From the NCBI GenBank assembly GCA_024680915.1, contig JAILBN010000016.1, positions 1 through 54,656 on the forward strand: a stretch of 54,656 nucleotides of DNA, written 5' to 3'. This document shows positions 1 to 9,334 of the stretch, one piece after another (the first letter of the stretch is position 1; every line of letters starts with the position of its first letter). The position numbers and the translations under genes were made by a program. A model generated the notes under the pieces. That model was not told the origin of the DNA. It saw nothing but the letters and a program-made list of their open reading frames with translations, and searched no databases. This stretch comes from Treponemataceae bacterium (GTDB taxonomy: Bacteria > Spirochaetota > Spirochaetia > Treponematales > Treponemataceae).

Positions 1-1
1 C

Positions 2-1513
2 AACGTAAACGACCCTCGCATAAAAAAATGGCTTGGAGAAGTCGTCGGAAAAGAAAGCGAAGATTTTACCCGCCACGATAAATGGCTTTGCATGATGTAC
101 CCACGACTCAAACTCTTACAGAAACTTCTGAGCGAAGACGGGTGTCTTGTTATAAGTATTAGTTTTCATGAACTAAATAATTTAGTTCTATTATTAAAAG
201 AACTTTTTTCAACTCGTCAAATTGTAACAATTACCGTTCAAACATCAGGCGGCAAACCTTCCAAGGGGTTTAATTATGCACAAGAATATTTAGTATTTGT
301 TGTTTCTCAAGACTTTAAACCAAACTCTATGAGTTTTAATGGAGGTAATGTCAGAACTCCTTTTGAAGGTCTTACTCTTGCAACCTTTGATAAAACACAA
401 CGTCCAAATCAGGTTTATCCAATATTTATAAATGAAGAAAAAGGAACTTTTGAAGGTGTTGGCAAGTCTTTACAACAATTAATCGACGAAGGACTGTATA
501 AGGATGATAAAGCAAATTTTAAATACGATTACTCTGTTGCACCAAAAGGTTGTGTTGCAGTATGGCCAGTTACATCAAAAGGAAAATATTGTGTATGGAG
601 ACAAATATCTTCTAGATTACAAAAAGATTGGGAAAAGGGATATATAAAGGTTTCAAGAAACAAGTCTAATTCAAATCAAAATGAATTTAGTATTCAATAC
701 CTTCCTGCAGGTGTAATAAAAAAAATCTCAACAGGAGAATTAAAAGTTATAGGAAAGGAAGAAGATTGTCCAACATTATGTTTTGGTGAAAATCAAACAG
801 TTGGTAGTCAAATACCGACGATATGGACAGAAAAAGATTTTTATACCGTTAAAGGTACTGAATTATTAAAAGAGATTTTTCCAGATAATCCACAAACTTT
901 TTCTTATCCAAAACCTTTACAACTTGTTCAAAATGTTATTGAAGCCATTTCGGACAAAGATTCCATCATCCTTGACAGCTTTGCCGGTAGTGGAACAACT
1001 GCCCATTCAGTACTCAATATGAATAAAGCCGACGGCGGCAACCGTAAATTTATCTTAATAGAAATGATGGACTATGCAGATTCAATTACTGCAGAGCGAA
1101 TAAAACGAGTAATCAAGGGGTATGCCGACAAAGAAGGTACAGGTGGTGATTTCAATTTCTATGAACTAGGAGAACCTCTCCTCATCAATAATCTTTTGAA
1201 TGAGAAAGTAGATACTCAGACAATACGCAAATACATCTGGTTTACGGAAACAAACACAAAAATGGTGGTTTCGACGGGCTCAACCACCGCAAGCGAAAAC
1301 AAATATTTCCTTGGTAAAAATTTTGGTGCTGCTTACTGGTTCTATTATGAAAAAGACAAAACCACAACACTTGATATTGATTTTCTCTCGACAATAAAAG
1401 GCAAATACGACCAGTACATAATTTATGCGGATATCTGCCTTATTCCACAAGAGTTGTTACAGAAGAACAACATCATCTTTAAGAAAATTCCAAGGGATAT
1501 AAAGAAGTTTTAA
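2..1513 (+). CDS. mod: Type III restriction-modification DNA methyltransferase (Mod), 5' partial
   Basis: N-terminally cut by the window edge: the frame is open from base 2, so the first ATG pair near 89-92 is internal. This is the Mod subunit of a type III R-M system, which methylates adenine in an asymmetric site and gives the Mod-Res complex its specificity. Motif I (FAGSGTT, encoded at 980-1000) lies in the C-terminal third, after a long variable target-recognition region. That is the order of beta-class amino-methyltransferases; their DPPY motif would lie upstream of the window. The recognition region (about 150-950) is visibly more AT-rich than the flanks. The partner res gene lies downstream, separated by a toxin-antitoxin pair. 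Family assignment is firm; the target site is unknown. Confidence 0.93.
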   Translation, partial: NVNDPRIKKWLGEVVGKESEDFTRHDKWLCMMYPRLKLLQKLLSEDGCLVISISFHELNNLVLLLKELFSTRQIVTITVQTSGGKPSKGFNYAQEYLVFVVSQDFKPNSMSFNGGNVRTPFEGLTLATFDKTQRPNQVYPIFINEEKGTFEGVGKSLQQLIDEGLYKDDKANFKYDYSVAPKGCVAVWPVTSKGKYCVWRQISSRLQKDWEKGYIKVSRNKSNSNQNEFSIQYLPAGVIKKISTGELKVIGKEEDCPTLCFGENQTVGSQIPTIWTEKDFYTVKGTELLKEIFPDNPQTFSYPKPLQLVQNVIEAISDKDSIILDSFAGSGTTAHSVLNMNKADGGNRKFILIEMMDYADSITAERIKRVIKGYADKEGTGGDFNFYELGEPLLINNLLNEKVDTQTIRKYIWFTETNTKMVVSTGSTTASENKYFLGKNFGAAYWFYYEKDKTTTLDIDFLSTIKGKYDQYIIYADICLIPQELLQKNNIIFKKIPRDIKKF

Positions 1514-1522
1514 AAACTGTGA

Positions 1523-1528
1523 TATAAT
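1523..1528 (+). promoter_or_regulatory. Consensus -10 box (TATAAT) ahead of the antitoxin gene
   Basis: A perfect TATAAT lies 22 bp before the antitoxin start, followed by a strong AGGAGG-type ribosome binding site. No good -35 hexamer is seen at 16-18 bp. It suggests the toxin-antitoxin pair has its own promoter between mod and res. Confidence 0.45.
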
Positions 1529-1549
1529 AATCCAAACAGGAGGTGTACT

Positions 1550-1819
1550 ATGAGCGCTACTAAGTTGAAGAATGAAGTTACAACAATGATAAACTCTATG
1601 TCTGAATCCCAATTAATGTATGTTTTGCAATTTATGCGTTTTATAAATCAGCAGGGTGAAGCTTTGGATGGCCGACAAAAACAAAACAAAAAGAGCTTTA
1701 AATTTAAGAATAAAACTCCTGTTACTATGGAAAAACTTGAATCTTTCGCTATTGTTTCAGGCAATGCGGATAACGCTCAGAATTATGTCAATAAAATGAG
1801 GGCAGATCGTGCCTTCTAG
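1550..1819 (+). CDS. VapB-like antitoxin partner of a PIN toxin
   Basis: An 89-residue protein with a strong ribosome binding site (caggaggtg) before its ATG. Its last 11 bases overlap the start of the PIN-domain gene, the classic antitoxin-first, translationally coupled arrangement. The N-terminal half is predicted helical (rich in Met, Leu, Gln and Phe). The C-terminal half is basic and then polar, as expected of an antitoxin tail that wraps the toxin. I recognise no named DNA-binding motif, so the antitoxin role is inferred from position, size and overlap. It sits between mod and res of a type III R-M system. Confidence 0.72.
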   Translation: MSATKLKNEVTTMINSMSESQLMYVLQFMRFINQQGEALDGRQKQNKKSFKFKNKTPVTMEKLESFAIVSGNADNAQNYVNKMRADRAF

Positions 1820-2228
1820 ATTTTTTTTGGATACAGCTCCGCTTATTTATTTTCTTGATAAATCTTCATTGTATTTTGAAAAAATGAAACATTTTATTTT
1901 TAAAAGTGCAACAGAGGATTCTCAGTTTTATACTTCCGTCATTACTGATATGGAATATTCTGTAATTCCATATCGGAATGATAATAAAAAAAAACTGGAT
2001 AATTACTATGCATTCCAGAATTATCTCGGTATAAAAAAAATAGATATAAATACTGAAATTGCCAATTATGCGGGATTTTTACGTTCAAAATATGATTTTC
2101 TAAAAGGACTTGATGCATTACAGCTTGCTTCAGCTCACTTTTACGAATGCGATTTTTTTGTAACAAATGACAAGTCCTTGTTGCAGGTTCAGGAAATAAA
2201 GAATTCTCTTCTAGTCAGCAATATGTAA
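1809..2228 (+). CDS. PIN-domain toxin, VapC type
   Basis: A 139-residue PIN-domain protein with the four acidic positions of the family: Asp8 (FFLDTAPLIYFLD), Glu49 (TDMEYSV), Asp102 (LKGLDALQLASA) and Asp121 (FVTNDKSL). PIN toxins are Mg-dependent ribonucleases that typically cleave tRNA or rRNA and are neutralised by the co-expressed antitoxin. The start is a GTG at 1809 that overlaps the antitoxin gene by 11 bp. All catalytic residues are present and the frame is intact, so it is probably active. The RNA target cannot be read from sequence. It is followed after 17 bp by the res gene. Confidence 0.88.
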   Translation: MPSRFFLDTAPLIYFLDKSSLYFEKMKHFIFKSATEDSQFYTSVITDMEYSVIPYRNDNKKKLDNYYAFQNYLGIKKIDINTEIANYAGFLRSKYDFLKGLDALQLASAHFYECDFFVTNDKSLLQVQEIKNSLLVSNM

Positions 2229-2245
2229 TATTTAAAGGTCATTTT

Positions 2246-4945
2246 ATGGAACTTAAATCATATCAGGCACGAACAATACAGGAACTCAAAGAATTTATTA
2301 GTTTTACTAAAACTTCAAAGAATGCAGCCGAAGCTTATGAAAAATACTGGAAATCAAAAGGAATTATTCCTACCTCAGATGCAAATATAAAACCTTACAA
2401 CGATTCTGTAAAAAATGCTCCTCATGTTTGCCTTAAAGTTCCAACCGCCGGTGGCAAAACTTTTATTGCCTGTAGTTCCCTAAAAGCCATTTTTGATGAA
2501 TATTCTGCAATTCAGAAAAAAGCTGTTGTCTGGCTTGTCCCATCAGATTCGATTCTGGAACAGACAAAAGTTGCCTTAAAAAATCCTAATCATCCATACC
2601 GACAGCGTATTAACATTGATTTTGCAAACCGTGTTGAGGTTTATGAAAAACATGAACTCTTACAGGCACAGGGATTTTCTGTTACTTCGATAAATGAAAA
2701 TTTGAATATTTTTGTTCTCAGTTTTGATAGTCTTCGTACAAGTAAAAAAGAAGGCCGCAAGGTTTATCAGGATAATGGTTCCCTTATGGGCTTTGCAGAT
2801 GAAATTGGAGTTGATATTAACTCTGGCGAAGAAATAAGCCTTATAAAAGTTATTTCTTCATTACATCCAGTTGTAATTGTTGATGAAAGCCACAATGCAG
2901 TATCGGAACTTTCGATTGACATGCTCAATGTTTTACAGCCATCTTTTGTTCTCGATTTTACAGCAACACCGCGCGAAAGTTCAAATATCATAAGTTTTGT
3001 AACCGCTCAGGAATTGAAAAATGAAAACATGGTAAAGCTGCCGGTTATCATTCAGAACAATTCTAAAATCGAAGGAGTAATTGGAAATGCACTTCATCTT
3101 CGCCGAGTACTTGAACTAAAAGCAAAAGAATGTGAAAAGAATTATGGAACTCCATATATACGCCCTATTGTTCTTTTTCAGGCACAGCCAAAATCAGGTG
3201 AAGAAGCAACAACCTTTGAAAAACTTAAACAGATTCTTATTACCGCAGGCTGTAAAGAAGAAGAAATTGCAATTAAAACTGCTGATATCAACGAGCTCAA
3301 AAATATAAATCTTATGAGTAATCGTTGTAAAATCAAATATATCATAACAGTTAATGCCCTAAAGGAAGGTTGGGACTGTCCTTTTGCTTACATTCTTGCA
3401 AGCGTTGCAAATCGTAGTGCAGATGTAGATGTGACCCAGATTCTTGGTCGAATTTTACGTCAGCCTTATGTTCAGCACTTACCGGATGAAAATCTAAACA
3501 CAAGTTATGTCCTTACAAACTCAAATGACTTTTTCAAAACTGTAGAAAGAATTGCTTATACTCTTAACCAGAATCATTTTACTGGAAAAGATTTCAGAGC
3601 TTACGAAGAAAACGAAAAGATTATAGAAACTCCTGCAGCTGTTCCAGAACAATCAGAATTAGACTTTACATCGCAAACAGTTGATTCAAAAATTACAGAT
3701 AATTCAAATACTCAAGGAAGCGATGATCTTAATAATGCCGATTCTTCTTTAATCGGTTTCTATGATGATTTAGATACTGAGGATACTGCGAGTGTTCCAA
3801 CTTCTGTAACAGGCTATGAAAACTCAATTCCTGAATGCACAAAGTCGATTTTGGAACAGGCTCAGAACGCCGCAAGCCAATCTACACAGGAAAAAGAAGA
3901 AAATAAAAATCAGCAAATAGAGGTGCCCGAATTGCAGAGTCAGCTTAAAAAGAATCAGTATGCAATGAAAGAAGAATTCAAAGATTTTGCTTCATCATTA
4001 AAAATACCTCAGTTCAGTCTGCCGGGAAATTTTCCGCAACAGTTCAATTTTGATAATTTTGATTTAGAAAACAGTGGAACTAAATTCTATAAGTCATATC
4101 TTTTACAGGGGTTTGAACTTAGTAAAGAAGATACAAAAATCAACTTTGCCGCTGATATAGAAATGTATGAAATTGATTCAAGCGAAAACCAGTATCAACA
4201 GATGACTTTCAAGCGCATAACAGGAACAGAACTTGAAAACATAAAAAAGATAATCTGTGACAAAAACCAAAAAAAAGAATCAAGAATTGAAATCGCAAAA
4301 TCTCAAGTTATGGAAATTATGGGTAGTAAATATCCAATCGATGATAAGGAACTTGCCACATACATTGAACATATTCTCAAAAACTTTACAGGAGAAGAAT
4401 TTGAAAAGTTTGCATCGAACATCCTGCTTTATTCAAAAACAATCAGTGATAAAATCGATGAACTAAGCGATGCATATTGCGAACCAAAATTCTATAACAA
4501 TGTGGAAGCAGAAAAAATACAATTAAACTACTGGTATGAGCTTCCTGAAATAATGACAATTCCTAATCCAACAACTTTATCAATTCAAAAATCCCTTTAT
4601 GAAAAAGAAGGCGAGATGAATGATTTTGAAAAACTAGTGATTTCAGAAGTTGCCGCTTTACCAAATGTAGAATGGTGGCACAGAAATCCTTCCAAAGGCG
4701 AAGGCTTTGAAATCAACGGTGTTACAAATCATTACCCCGATTTCATTATCAAAACAACAAGCGGAAAAATTATCATACTCGAAACAAAAGGGGATCATTT
4801 AATAGCGACTAAGAAAATCAAACTCGGAAATACCTGGGCACAAAATGCCGGAAAGCAATTCAAGTATTTTCTTGTATATGATAAATTGCAAGTAGAAGGA
4901 ACAAAAACAAAAGAACAATTCTTGGACTTGATGAAAGAATTGTAA
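2246..4945 (+). CDS. res: Type III restriction endonuclease subunit (Res)
   Basis: An 899-residue ATP-dependent restriction subunit that pairs with Mod. Superfamily 2 helicase motifs are clear: motif I PTAGGKT (Lys71), motif II DESH (about 213), motif III TAT (about 240) and motif VI with QILGRILRQ (about 400). A PD-(D/E)xK nuclease core sits at the C-terminus, with the Asp of YPDF near 831 and ETKG near 846. The middle (about 470-580) is a Ser/Asn/Gln/Glu-rich low-complexity linker between motor and nuclease. The ATG follows a modest ribosome binding site (aaagg). Length and motif order fit the family, and the gene appears intact. Base composition is AT-rich like the rest of the island. Confidence 0.95.
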   Translation: MELKSYQARTIQELKEFISFTKTSKNAAEAYEKYWKSKGIIPTSDANIKPYNDSVKNAPHVCLKVPTAGGKTFIACSSLKAIFDEYSAIQKKAVVWLVPSDSILEQTKVALKNPNHPYRQRINIDFANRVEVYEKHELLQAQGFSVTSINENLNIFVLSFDSLRTSKKEGRKVYQDNGSLMGFADEIGVDINSGEEISLIKVISSLHPVVIVDESHNAVSELSIDMLNVLQPSFVLDFTATPRESSNIISFVTAQELKNENMVKLPVIIQNNSKIEGVIGNALHLRRVLELKAKECEKNYGTPYIRPIVLFQAQPKSGEEATTFEKLKQILITAGCKEEEIAIKTADINELKNINLMSNRCKIKYIITVNALKEGWDCPFAYILASVANRSADVDVTQILGRILRQPYVQHLPDENLNTSYVLTNSNDFFKTVERIAYTLNQNHFTGKDFRAYEENEKIIETPAAVPEQSELDFTSQTVDSKITDNSNTQGSDDLNNADSSLIGFYDDLDTEDTASVPTSVTGYENSIPECTKSILEQAQNAASQSTQEKEENKNQQIEVPELQSQLKKNQYAMKEEFKDFASSLKIPQFSLPGNFPQQFNFDNFDLENSGTKFYKSYLLQGFELSKEDTKINFAADIEMYEIDSSENQYQQMTFKRITGTELENIKKIICDKNQKKESRIEIAKSQVMEIMGSKYPIDDKELATYIEHILKNFTGEEFEKFASNILLYSKTISDKIDELSDAYCEPKFYNNVEAEKIQLNYWYELPEIMTIPNPTTLSIQKSLYEKEGEMNDFEKLVISEVAALPNVEWWHRNPSKGEGFEINGVTNHYPDFIIKTTSGKIIILETKGDHLIATKKIKLGNTWAQNAGKQFKYFLVYDKLQVEGTKTKEQFLDLMKEL

Positions 4946-5016
4946 CGAAAATTGGTTGTACGCGACTGTATGTGCAACCGCCAATAGTAATTGATGCAAA
5001 GAATTATGTGGACTAA

Positions 5017-5745
5017 AACAAGCTGATAAATTTCAGACTTGTAAAGATAGAGCAAAGTTCATTTCCTTATGCTTTGAATTTTGGAAACGATACAAAAGAA
5101 ATCTTGGATTATCTTCAAGGGATTTTCAGTACAATCGTTTTGAAAGATGTTGTTGCCCGAAACAAAATCGCAGACCCAGAAATGCTTGAAAGTGTCGTCC
5201 GTTTTATTTTCAGCAGTATAGGCAGCCCTATTTCCGCAAAAAAAATCGCCGACACAATGGTATCTTCAGGTCGAAAAATCGATGCAAAAACTATAGAAAA
5301 ATACATTTCTGCATTGCAAAACAGCTTTATCATCTACGAAGCCAAACGATACGACGTTAAAGGCAAGAAATACTTAAAACTTCTGGAAAAATACTATTCT
5401 GTTGATATAGGTTTCCGTTTCCTTCTTTTGGGACAAAAGGCGAACGATATTGGTCATATTCTGGAAAATATCGTATATCTAGAACTAATCCGCCGGCGTT
5501 ATGAAGTCTATGTGGGTAAATTCGATGACATGGAAATTGATTTTGTCGCACAGAATCAAGAAGGAAACCTATACGTTCAAGTTGCTGCAACGGTCAGGGA
5601 CCAAAACACACTGGAAAGAGAACTGCGCCCTCTTAATATTTTGAGGGACAGTTACCCCAAACTCCTTCTAACGCTGGATGATGACCTTGTGGCAGATTAC
5701 GATGGCATAAAAAGAAAGAACGTCCTAGAATGGCTTATGGAGTAA
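5017..5745 (+). pseudogene. C-terminal remnant of an AAA-type ATPase with DUF4143 domain
   Basis: The open part (TTG at 5074, about 223 residues) matches only the C-terminal half of the widespread AAA ATPase/DUF4143 family: helical linker (YLQGIFSTIVLKDVVARN), winged-helix part (SSIGSPISAKKIADTM) and DUF4143 nuclease-like end (GHILENIVYLELIRRRYEV, IDFVAQ). In-frame similarity (SSFPYALNFG) continues upstream of the TTG to a stop codon at 5014-5016. The Walker ATPase half is absent from the res-ATPase gap. It is best read as a truncated relic joined to the end of the R-M operon by deletion. There is no ribosome binding site at the TTG, so expression is doubtful. Confidence 0.8.
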
Positions 5746-5771
5746 AAGCCATAGTATCTCGCGTAGGTTCC

Positions 5772-8700
5772 CTAAATACTCTTTCTAACGAGGCGCAGAA
5801 TATCTTTTTTCGTCAGAGTCTGGGCAGGCTTGAAATCAGCGGATTTCATGTACTCCAAAATACTGTGAAGATACTGACGCCGTACAGGATCCAGACCAGT
5901 ACAGGCGGATGCGACCATTTCCGGGGACAGAGGGGAAGAGGCAACGACAAGCCGTCCCTTTCCTACCCTGCACTCAAAAAGCATTGCAAGCTTATGGCTT
6001 CTGAACCAGGTATCCACTGGCTGAACAAGGGGCTCCAGGCTCTCAGGAAGCTGATCCAAAACCATGGAGGAGGCATCGTGCATCAGGTACCACCACTGCC
6101 AGTCCGCCCAATTTTCTGTGGGGAAGGCTTTGAAAATCGGGTGGGAATTACGGCATAGGACTCCTAAAGTATGGGGGCCCTGTCCTTCCGTCCAAGCTGT
6201 ATTCCAAAAAACTGAGGAAAAGCCTGTCTTTACGTCAGTTTCGACCCTTTCTGAAGGCAGAAGCAGCAAGGCACTGCCGCCATTTTCAAGGGTCTCAAAG
6301 AGCTTTTCATCAGGTCTGTCAGAGACGTAAAGTCCCGCCCTATCCAAGTCCACAGTCTTAGGATAAAGCCAGAAATTCCAGCTGTTACGGCATTTCACGG
6401 AACTTGGCGCAGCTGACTCATTACTGGCAGCTGCGGAATCTGGCGCACCCGACAGGCCGTTAGAATCTGGTGCATCCCATACGTTGCGAGAATCTTCCAC
6501 AAGCTCCACGGTGAAGGTATAGCCGCATGGGGCAGAAAGCTTATTCAGCGGAACAGAAACTTGGCCCGCATCATAAACCCCACACGAACCGGCAGAAAAG
6601 CTGAACTCGCCAGTTAGAACAGCCGCCGGAATATCACCCCTATGGGGAACCGGCCCTGCAGCAATGGGGCTTACATACCATTTCACAGTAAGGCTTTCCT
6701 GATCAGCTGCCTGGGACTCGCCCACTCCTGCCTTTGCCTTACCAGACTTCTCGTAGCGATATAGCTTTATATTGAATACCGCCTTCTCATCCTCTGTAAA
6801 TACACGTTTTTCCATAAGGCAGAGGAGGACGCTGCTTCCGCAGAAGGCATGAAAATCCTCCTTGGAGCAATAGCCCTTCTCCTTCCAGAAGGCATTTAAC
6901 ACACCCACAAGAGCAGTTCCCTGCCCCGGAAAATCGTTAAGACCCAAAAGCTGGAAGCCGCTGGAAAGCCCTGTCCTAAGGTTTTTCTCCACTTCCTCCT
7001 TATAGCAGAGCAGCTGATGCTTGCCGGAAACCTCAAGGAATTTATCCGCCAGAGGAAGAAGACCCCTTCTTTCCAAAATATCCTTGAAAACCTCATAATT
7101 TCTGGGCTTAAGGTAGCCAGTATACAAAGCCATCTCCTTAAAATCCGGGAAGACACACCACTGCCCCATCTCGTGAACGATGGCTGGCTTTTGGAATTTC
7201 CCGAAAATATCAGAGAAATCCGAAGAGGTTTCAGGCGGCAGGGAGTTTATCTCTGAGGACATCTCCGCACCCCACTGCTGAAGACGGGGGTCAGAGTTGA
7301 CCTCAAACTGGTTCTCCGGGTTCACAGGCCAGCAGGAGGAGGCATTGTACAAGCGGCGGCCATCCTTTTTCTTCCAGAACTCCGTCCACAATCCCAATAT
7401 GTCATGGTAAGAGCCGTCAGGCTCATTGCCACTGTTGAAAAGGATAAAGGAAGGATGATTACCATATTCATCCACTATGCGCTCTGACTCCGCAAATAAC
7501 CAGCTGTTAAAGGCTGGGTCCCCGTCAAAGGGTGAGCCCTGGTTCTTCCACAAGGGGCATTCCACCTGCAGATAGATGCCTTCCTCATCGGCCAAATCGA
7601 AGGCAACCTCAGGCGGACACCAGGAATGAAAGCGGATATGGTTGAGTCCGCAAGCCTTAATCACACCGTATATCCGCCGCCATTCCTCAGCTGTGCAGGG
7701 GGGATATCCAGTCTTAGGGAATACGCAGCAGTCAAGAGTACCACGTAAAAAGAGAGGCCTGCCGTTGATAAGAAGCTTGTGCCCTTCCGTTGAAAGCTCA
7801 CGGAGTCCGCTTCTTATACTTTTCTCATCAAGCTTTTCCAGTTTTTTCCCATCTTCAGAGCATTTTTCCAGACTGACGTCCACTTTTATAAGTGAAGGCT
7901 TGAATTCATCCCATAAAAGAGTATCTTCGGAAAGGCTTGAAGCTCCAGCAGGAAGCACACAGCCTACGGCATTACCGCTGTCAGACCCACCGATGGCAGA
8001 AACTCTAGGATCCGCATCAACAGACACATCAGCTTCTACTTTCACTCCTGGCAAGACTGGCTTTATTTCCCTGTAAACTGAGACTGTTCTGAAGGGCGGT
8101 ACAGATACCGTCACACTCTTTTCCGCCCCGGAGACTGGCTTTCGCTCTCCAGGCTTTCCCTTGTCCTCAAGCAAGGGGAGGAATTTGAGCTCATTCCCTC
8201 CCTTCTTACCCTCTGAAAAGGAGGCTTCTGTACTTACACATACGGTTTCCGCCCTTTCAAACCTATTTATAAGCTCTGTTTTAACCACAAAAGATTTTCT
8301 TACAATATCAGGATATACGGTAATTTTTCCTATTTCCACGGGAGCTATGCGCGTAATCTCCATACGGCCGACGATTCCGTTCCAGTTTCCCTGGGTATGA
8401 TCCGACATACTGTGGGCGTTAGGTCCCACATCATGAATAAGACTGTTGTCTATGCAGATTATTAGCTTATGCCGGCCAGGTACAGACTTGAAAACATAAA
8501 CATGAGGCAGGCAAAGATTGTCACAATCGCCAAGGAGCTCTCCATCAAGCCAGACCCTACTTTTCCAATGGCAGCGCTCAAGAAAAAGCTTGTAAAAAAG
8601 AGGTCGGGCAGAGCCGGCATCAGAACTTTCGTCGCAATGAAGCTTGAAGTCACCTTTGCCATTGGCAACAGCTCCCTTGTTCTCACTGGACCATTCTCCG

Positions 8701-9113
8701 GGGAGTTTCACCTCCCTCTCATAAAAGGCCTTCCCCATAAAACGGGTTTCCGGCTGCAGCCAGTAAGGATATTTATAGTTTTCTGCCCTTCTATAGGGCT
8801 CATATAAGTCATCTCTGGAAAACTCCTTGCCGAACTCGGAGCCTATCCATTTTGTATCAGGCCCTATGGGGTCACCCAGACCTATTTCAGCCGTACAGCC
8901 TGGCAGCTGTATGACTGTATCCGTGAATTTCGGACTTCCCTTACCCCGGCAGTCAGGCTGCTGTACCCTATCAACGTCACTAGAACCGGAGGCTGCTTTC
9001 TCTGTCATAGATCCGCAGCTTTCTGCCGCTTGTCCTGAAGCATACTTGCCACAAGAGACAGTATCTCTTTCCAACCATACACGCCACTGACCGGATATAT
9101 CTATTTTTTTCAT
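5772..9113 (-). CDS. Glycoside hydrolase family 2-type enzyme
   Basis: A 1113-residue protein with GH2 architecture: N-terminal jelly-roll sugar-binding domain (about 75-260, with FYEREVKLP and the RVWLDGELLG loop), an immunoglobulin-like region, then a TIM barrel from about 440. The likely acid/base is the Glu of NSGNEPDG (about residue 562) and the likely nucleophile the Glu of VHEMGQW (about 647). The start has a good ribosome binding site (GGGAG). There is no signal peptide, so it probably acts in the cytoplasm on imported oligosaccharides. Ser/Gly/Ala-rich inserts interrupt it near residues 20-60 and 890-920. Substrate (galactoside, glucuronide, mannoside or other) cannot be fixed from sequence. 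It is markedly more GC-rich than the island next to it. Confidence 0.85.
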   Translation of the reverse strand: MKKIDISGQWRVWLERDTVSCGKYASGQAAESCGSMTEKAASGSSDVDRVQQPDCRGKGSPKFTDTVIQLPGCTAEIGLGDPIGPDTKWIGSEFGKEFSRDDLYEPYRRAENYKYPYWLQPETRFMGKAFYEREVKLPGEWSSENKGAVANGKGDFKLHCDESSDAGSARPLFYKLFLERCHWKSRVWLDGELLGDCDNLCLPHVYVFKSVPGRHKLIICIDNSLIHDVGPNAHSMSDHTQGNWNGIVGRMEITRIAPVEIGKITVYPDIVRKSFVVKTELINRFERAETVCVSTEASFSEGKKGGNELKFLPLLEDKGKPGERKPVSGAEKSVTVSVPPFRTVSVYREIKPVLPGVKVEADVSVDADPRVSAIGGSDSGNAVGCVLPAGASSLSEDTLLWDEFKPSLIKVDVSLEKCSEDGKKLEKLDEKSIRSGLRELSTEGHKLLINGRPLFLRGTLDCCVFPKTGYPPCTAEEWRRIYGVIKACGLNHIRFHSWCPPEVAFDLADEEGIYLQVECPLWKNQGSPFDGDPAFNSWLFAESERIVDEYGNHPSFILFNSGNEPDGSYHDILGLWTEFWKKKDGRRLYNASSCWPVNPENQFEVNSDPRLQQWGAEMSSEINSLPPETSSDFSDIFGKFQKPAIVHEMGQWCVFPDFKEMALYTGYLKPRNYEVFKDILERRGLLPLADKFLEVSGKHQLLCYKEEVEKNLRTGLSSGFQLLGLNDFPGQGTALVGVLNAFWKEKGYCSKEDFHAFCGSSVLLCLMEKRVFTEDEKAVFNIKLYRYEKSGKAKAGVGESQAADQESLTVKWYVSPIAAGPVPHRGDIPAAVLTGEFSFSAGSCGVYDAGQVSVPLNKLSAPCGYTFTVELVEDSRNVWDAPDSNGLSGAPDSAAASNESAAPSSVKCRNSWNFWLYPKTVDLDRAGLYVSDRPDEKLFETLENGGSALLLLPSERVETDVKTGFSSVFWNTAWTEGQGPHTLGVLCRNSHPIFKAFPTENWADWQWWYLMHDASSMVLDQLPESLEPLVQPVDTWFRSHKLAMLFECRVGKGRLVVASSPLSPEMVASACTGLDPVRRQYLHSILEYMKSADFKPAQTLTKKDILRLVRKSI

Positions 9114-9334
9114 ATTTCTCCCTTATTACTCACCCATTCCTCTTTAAAGTAATGCATGAGTTTTGAATATTAATAATAACAGAGCTTACATAGTTAGGAA
9201 AGAAAAACTTTTGAAAGGACATAATATCTGATATACCCCTCGCATGTATTCCTGTTTTATGGTATATTTATGAAAACTTTGTCATTTTTGAGTTGCCTGC
9301 AATTCGCCGCGCACCTCATGAGGAGAAATGAGAA

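Noticed and set aside
5730-6158. Plus-strand frame after the ATPase remnant
   Set aside because: Antisense to the 3' end of the GH2 gene, no similarity and no ribosome binding site.
9114-9334. Possible purine riboswitch before purH
   Set aside because: The core helices and loop sequences of the purine aptamer are not seen; only weak promoter-like hexamers with poor spacing.
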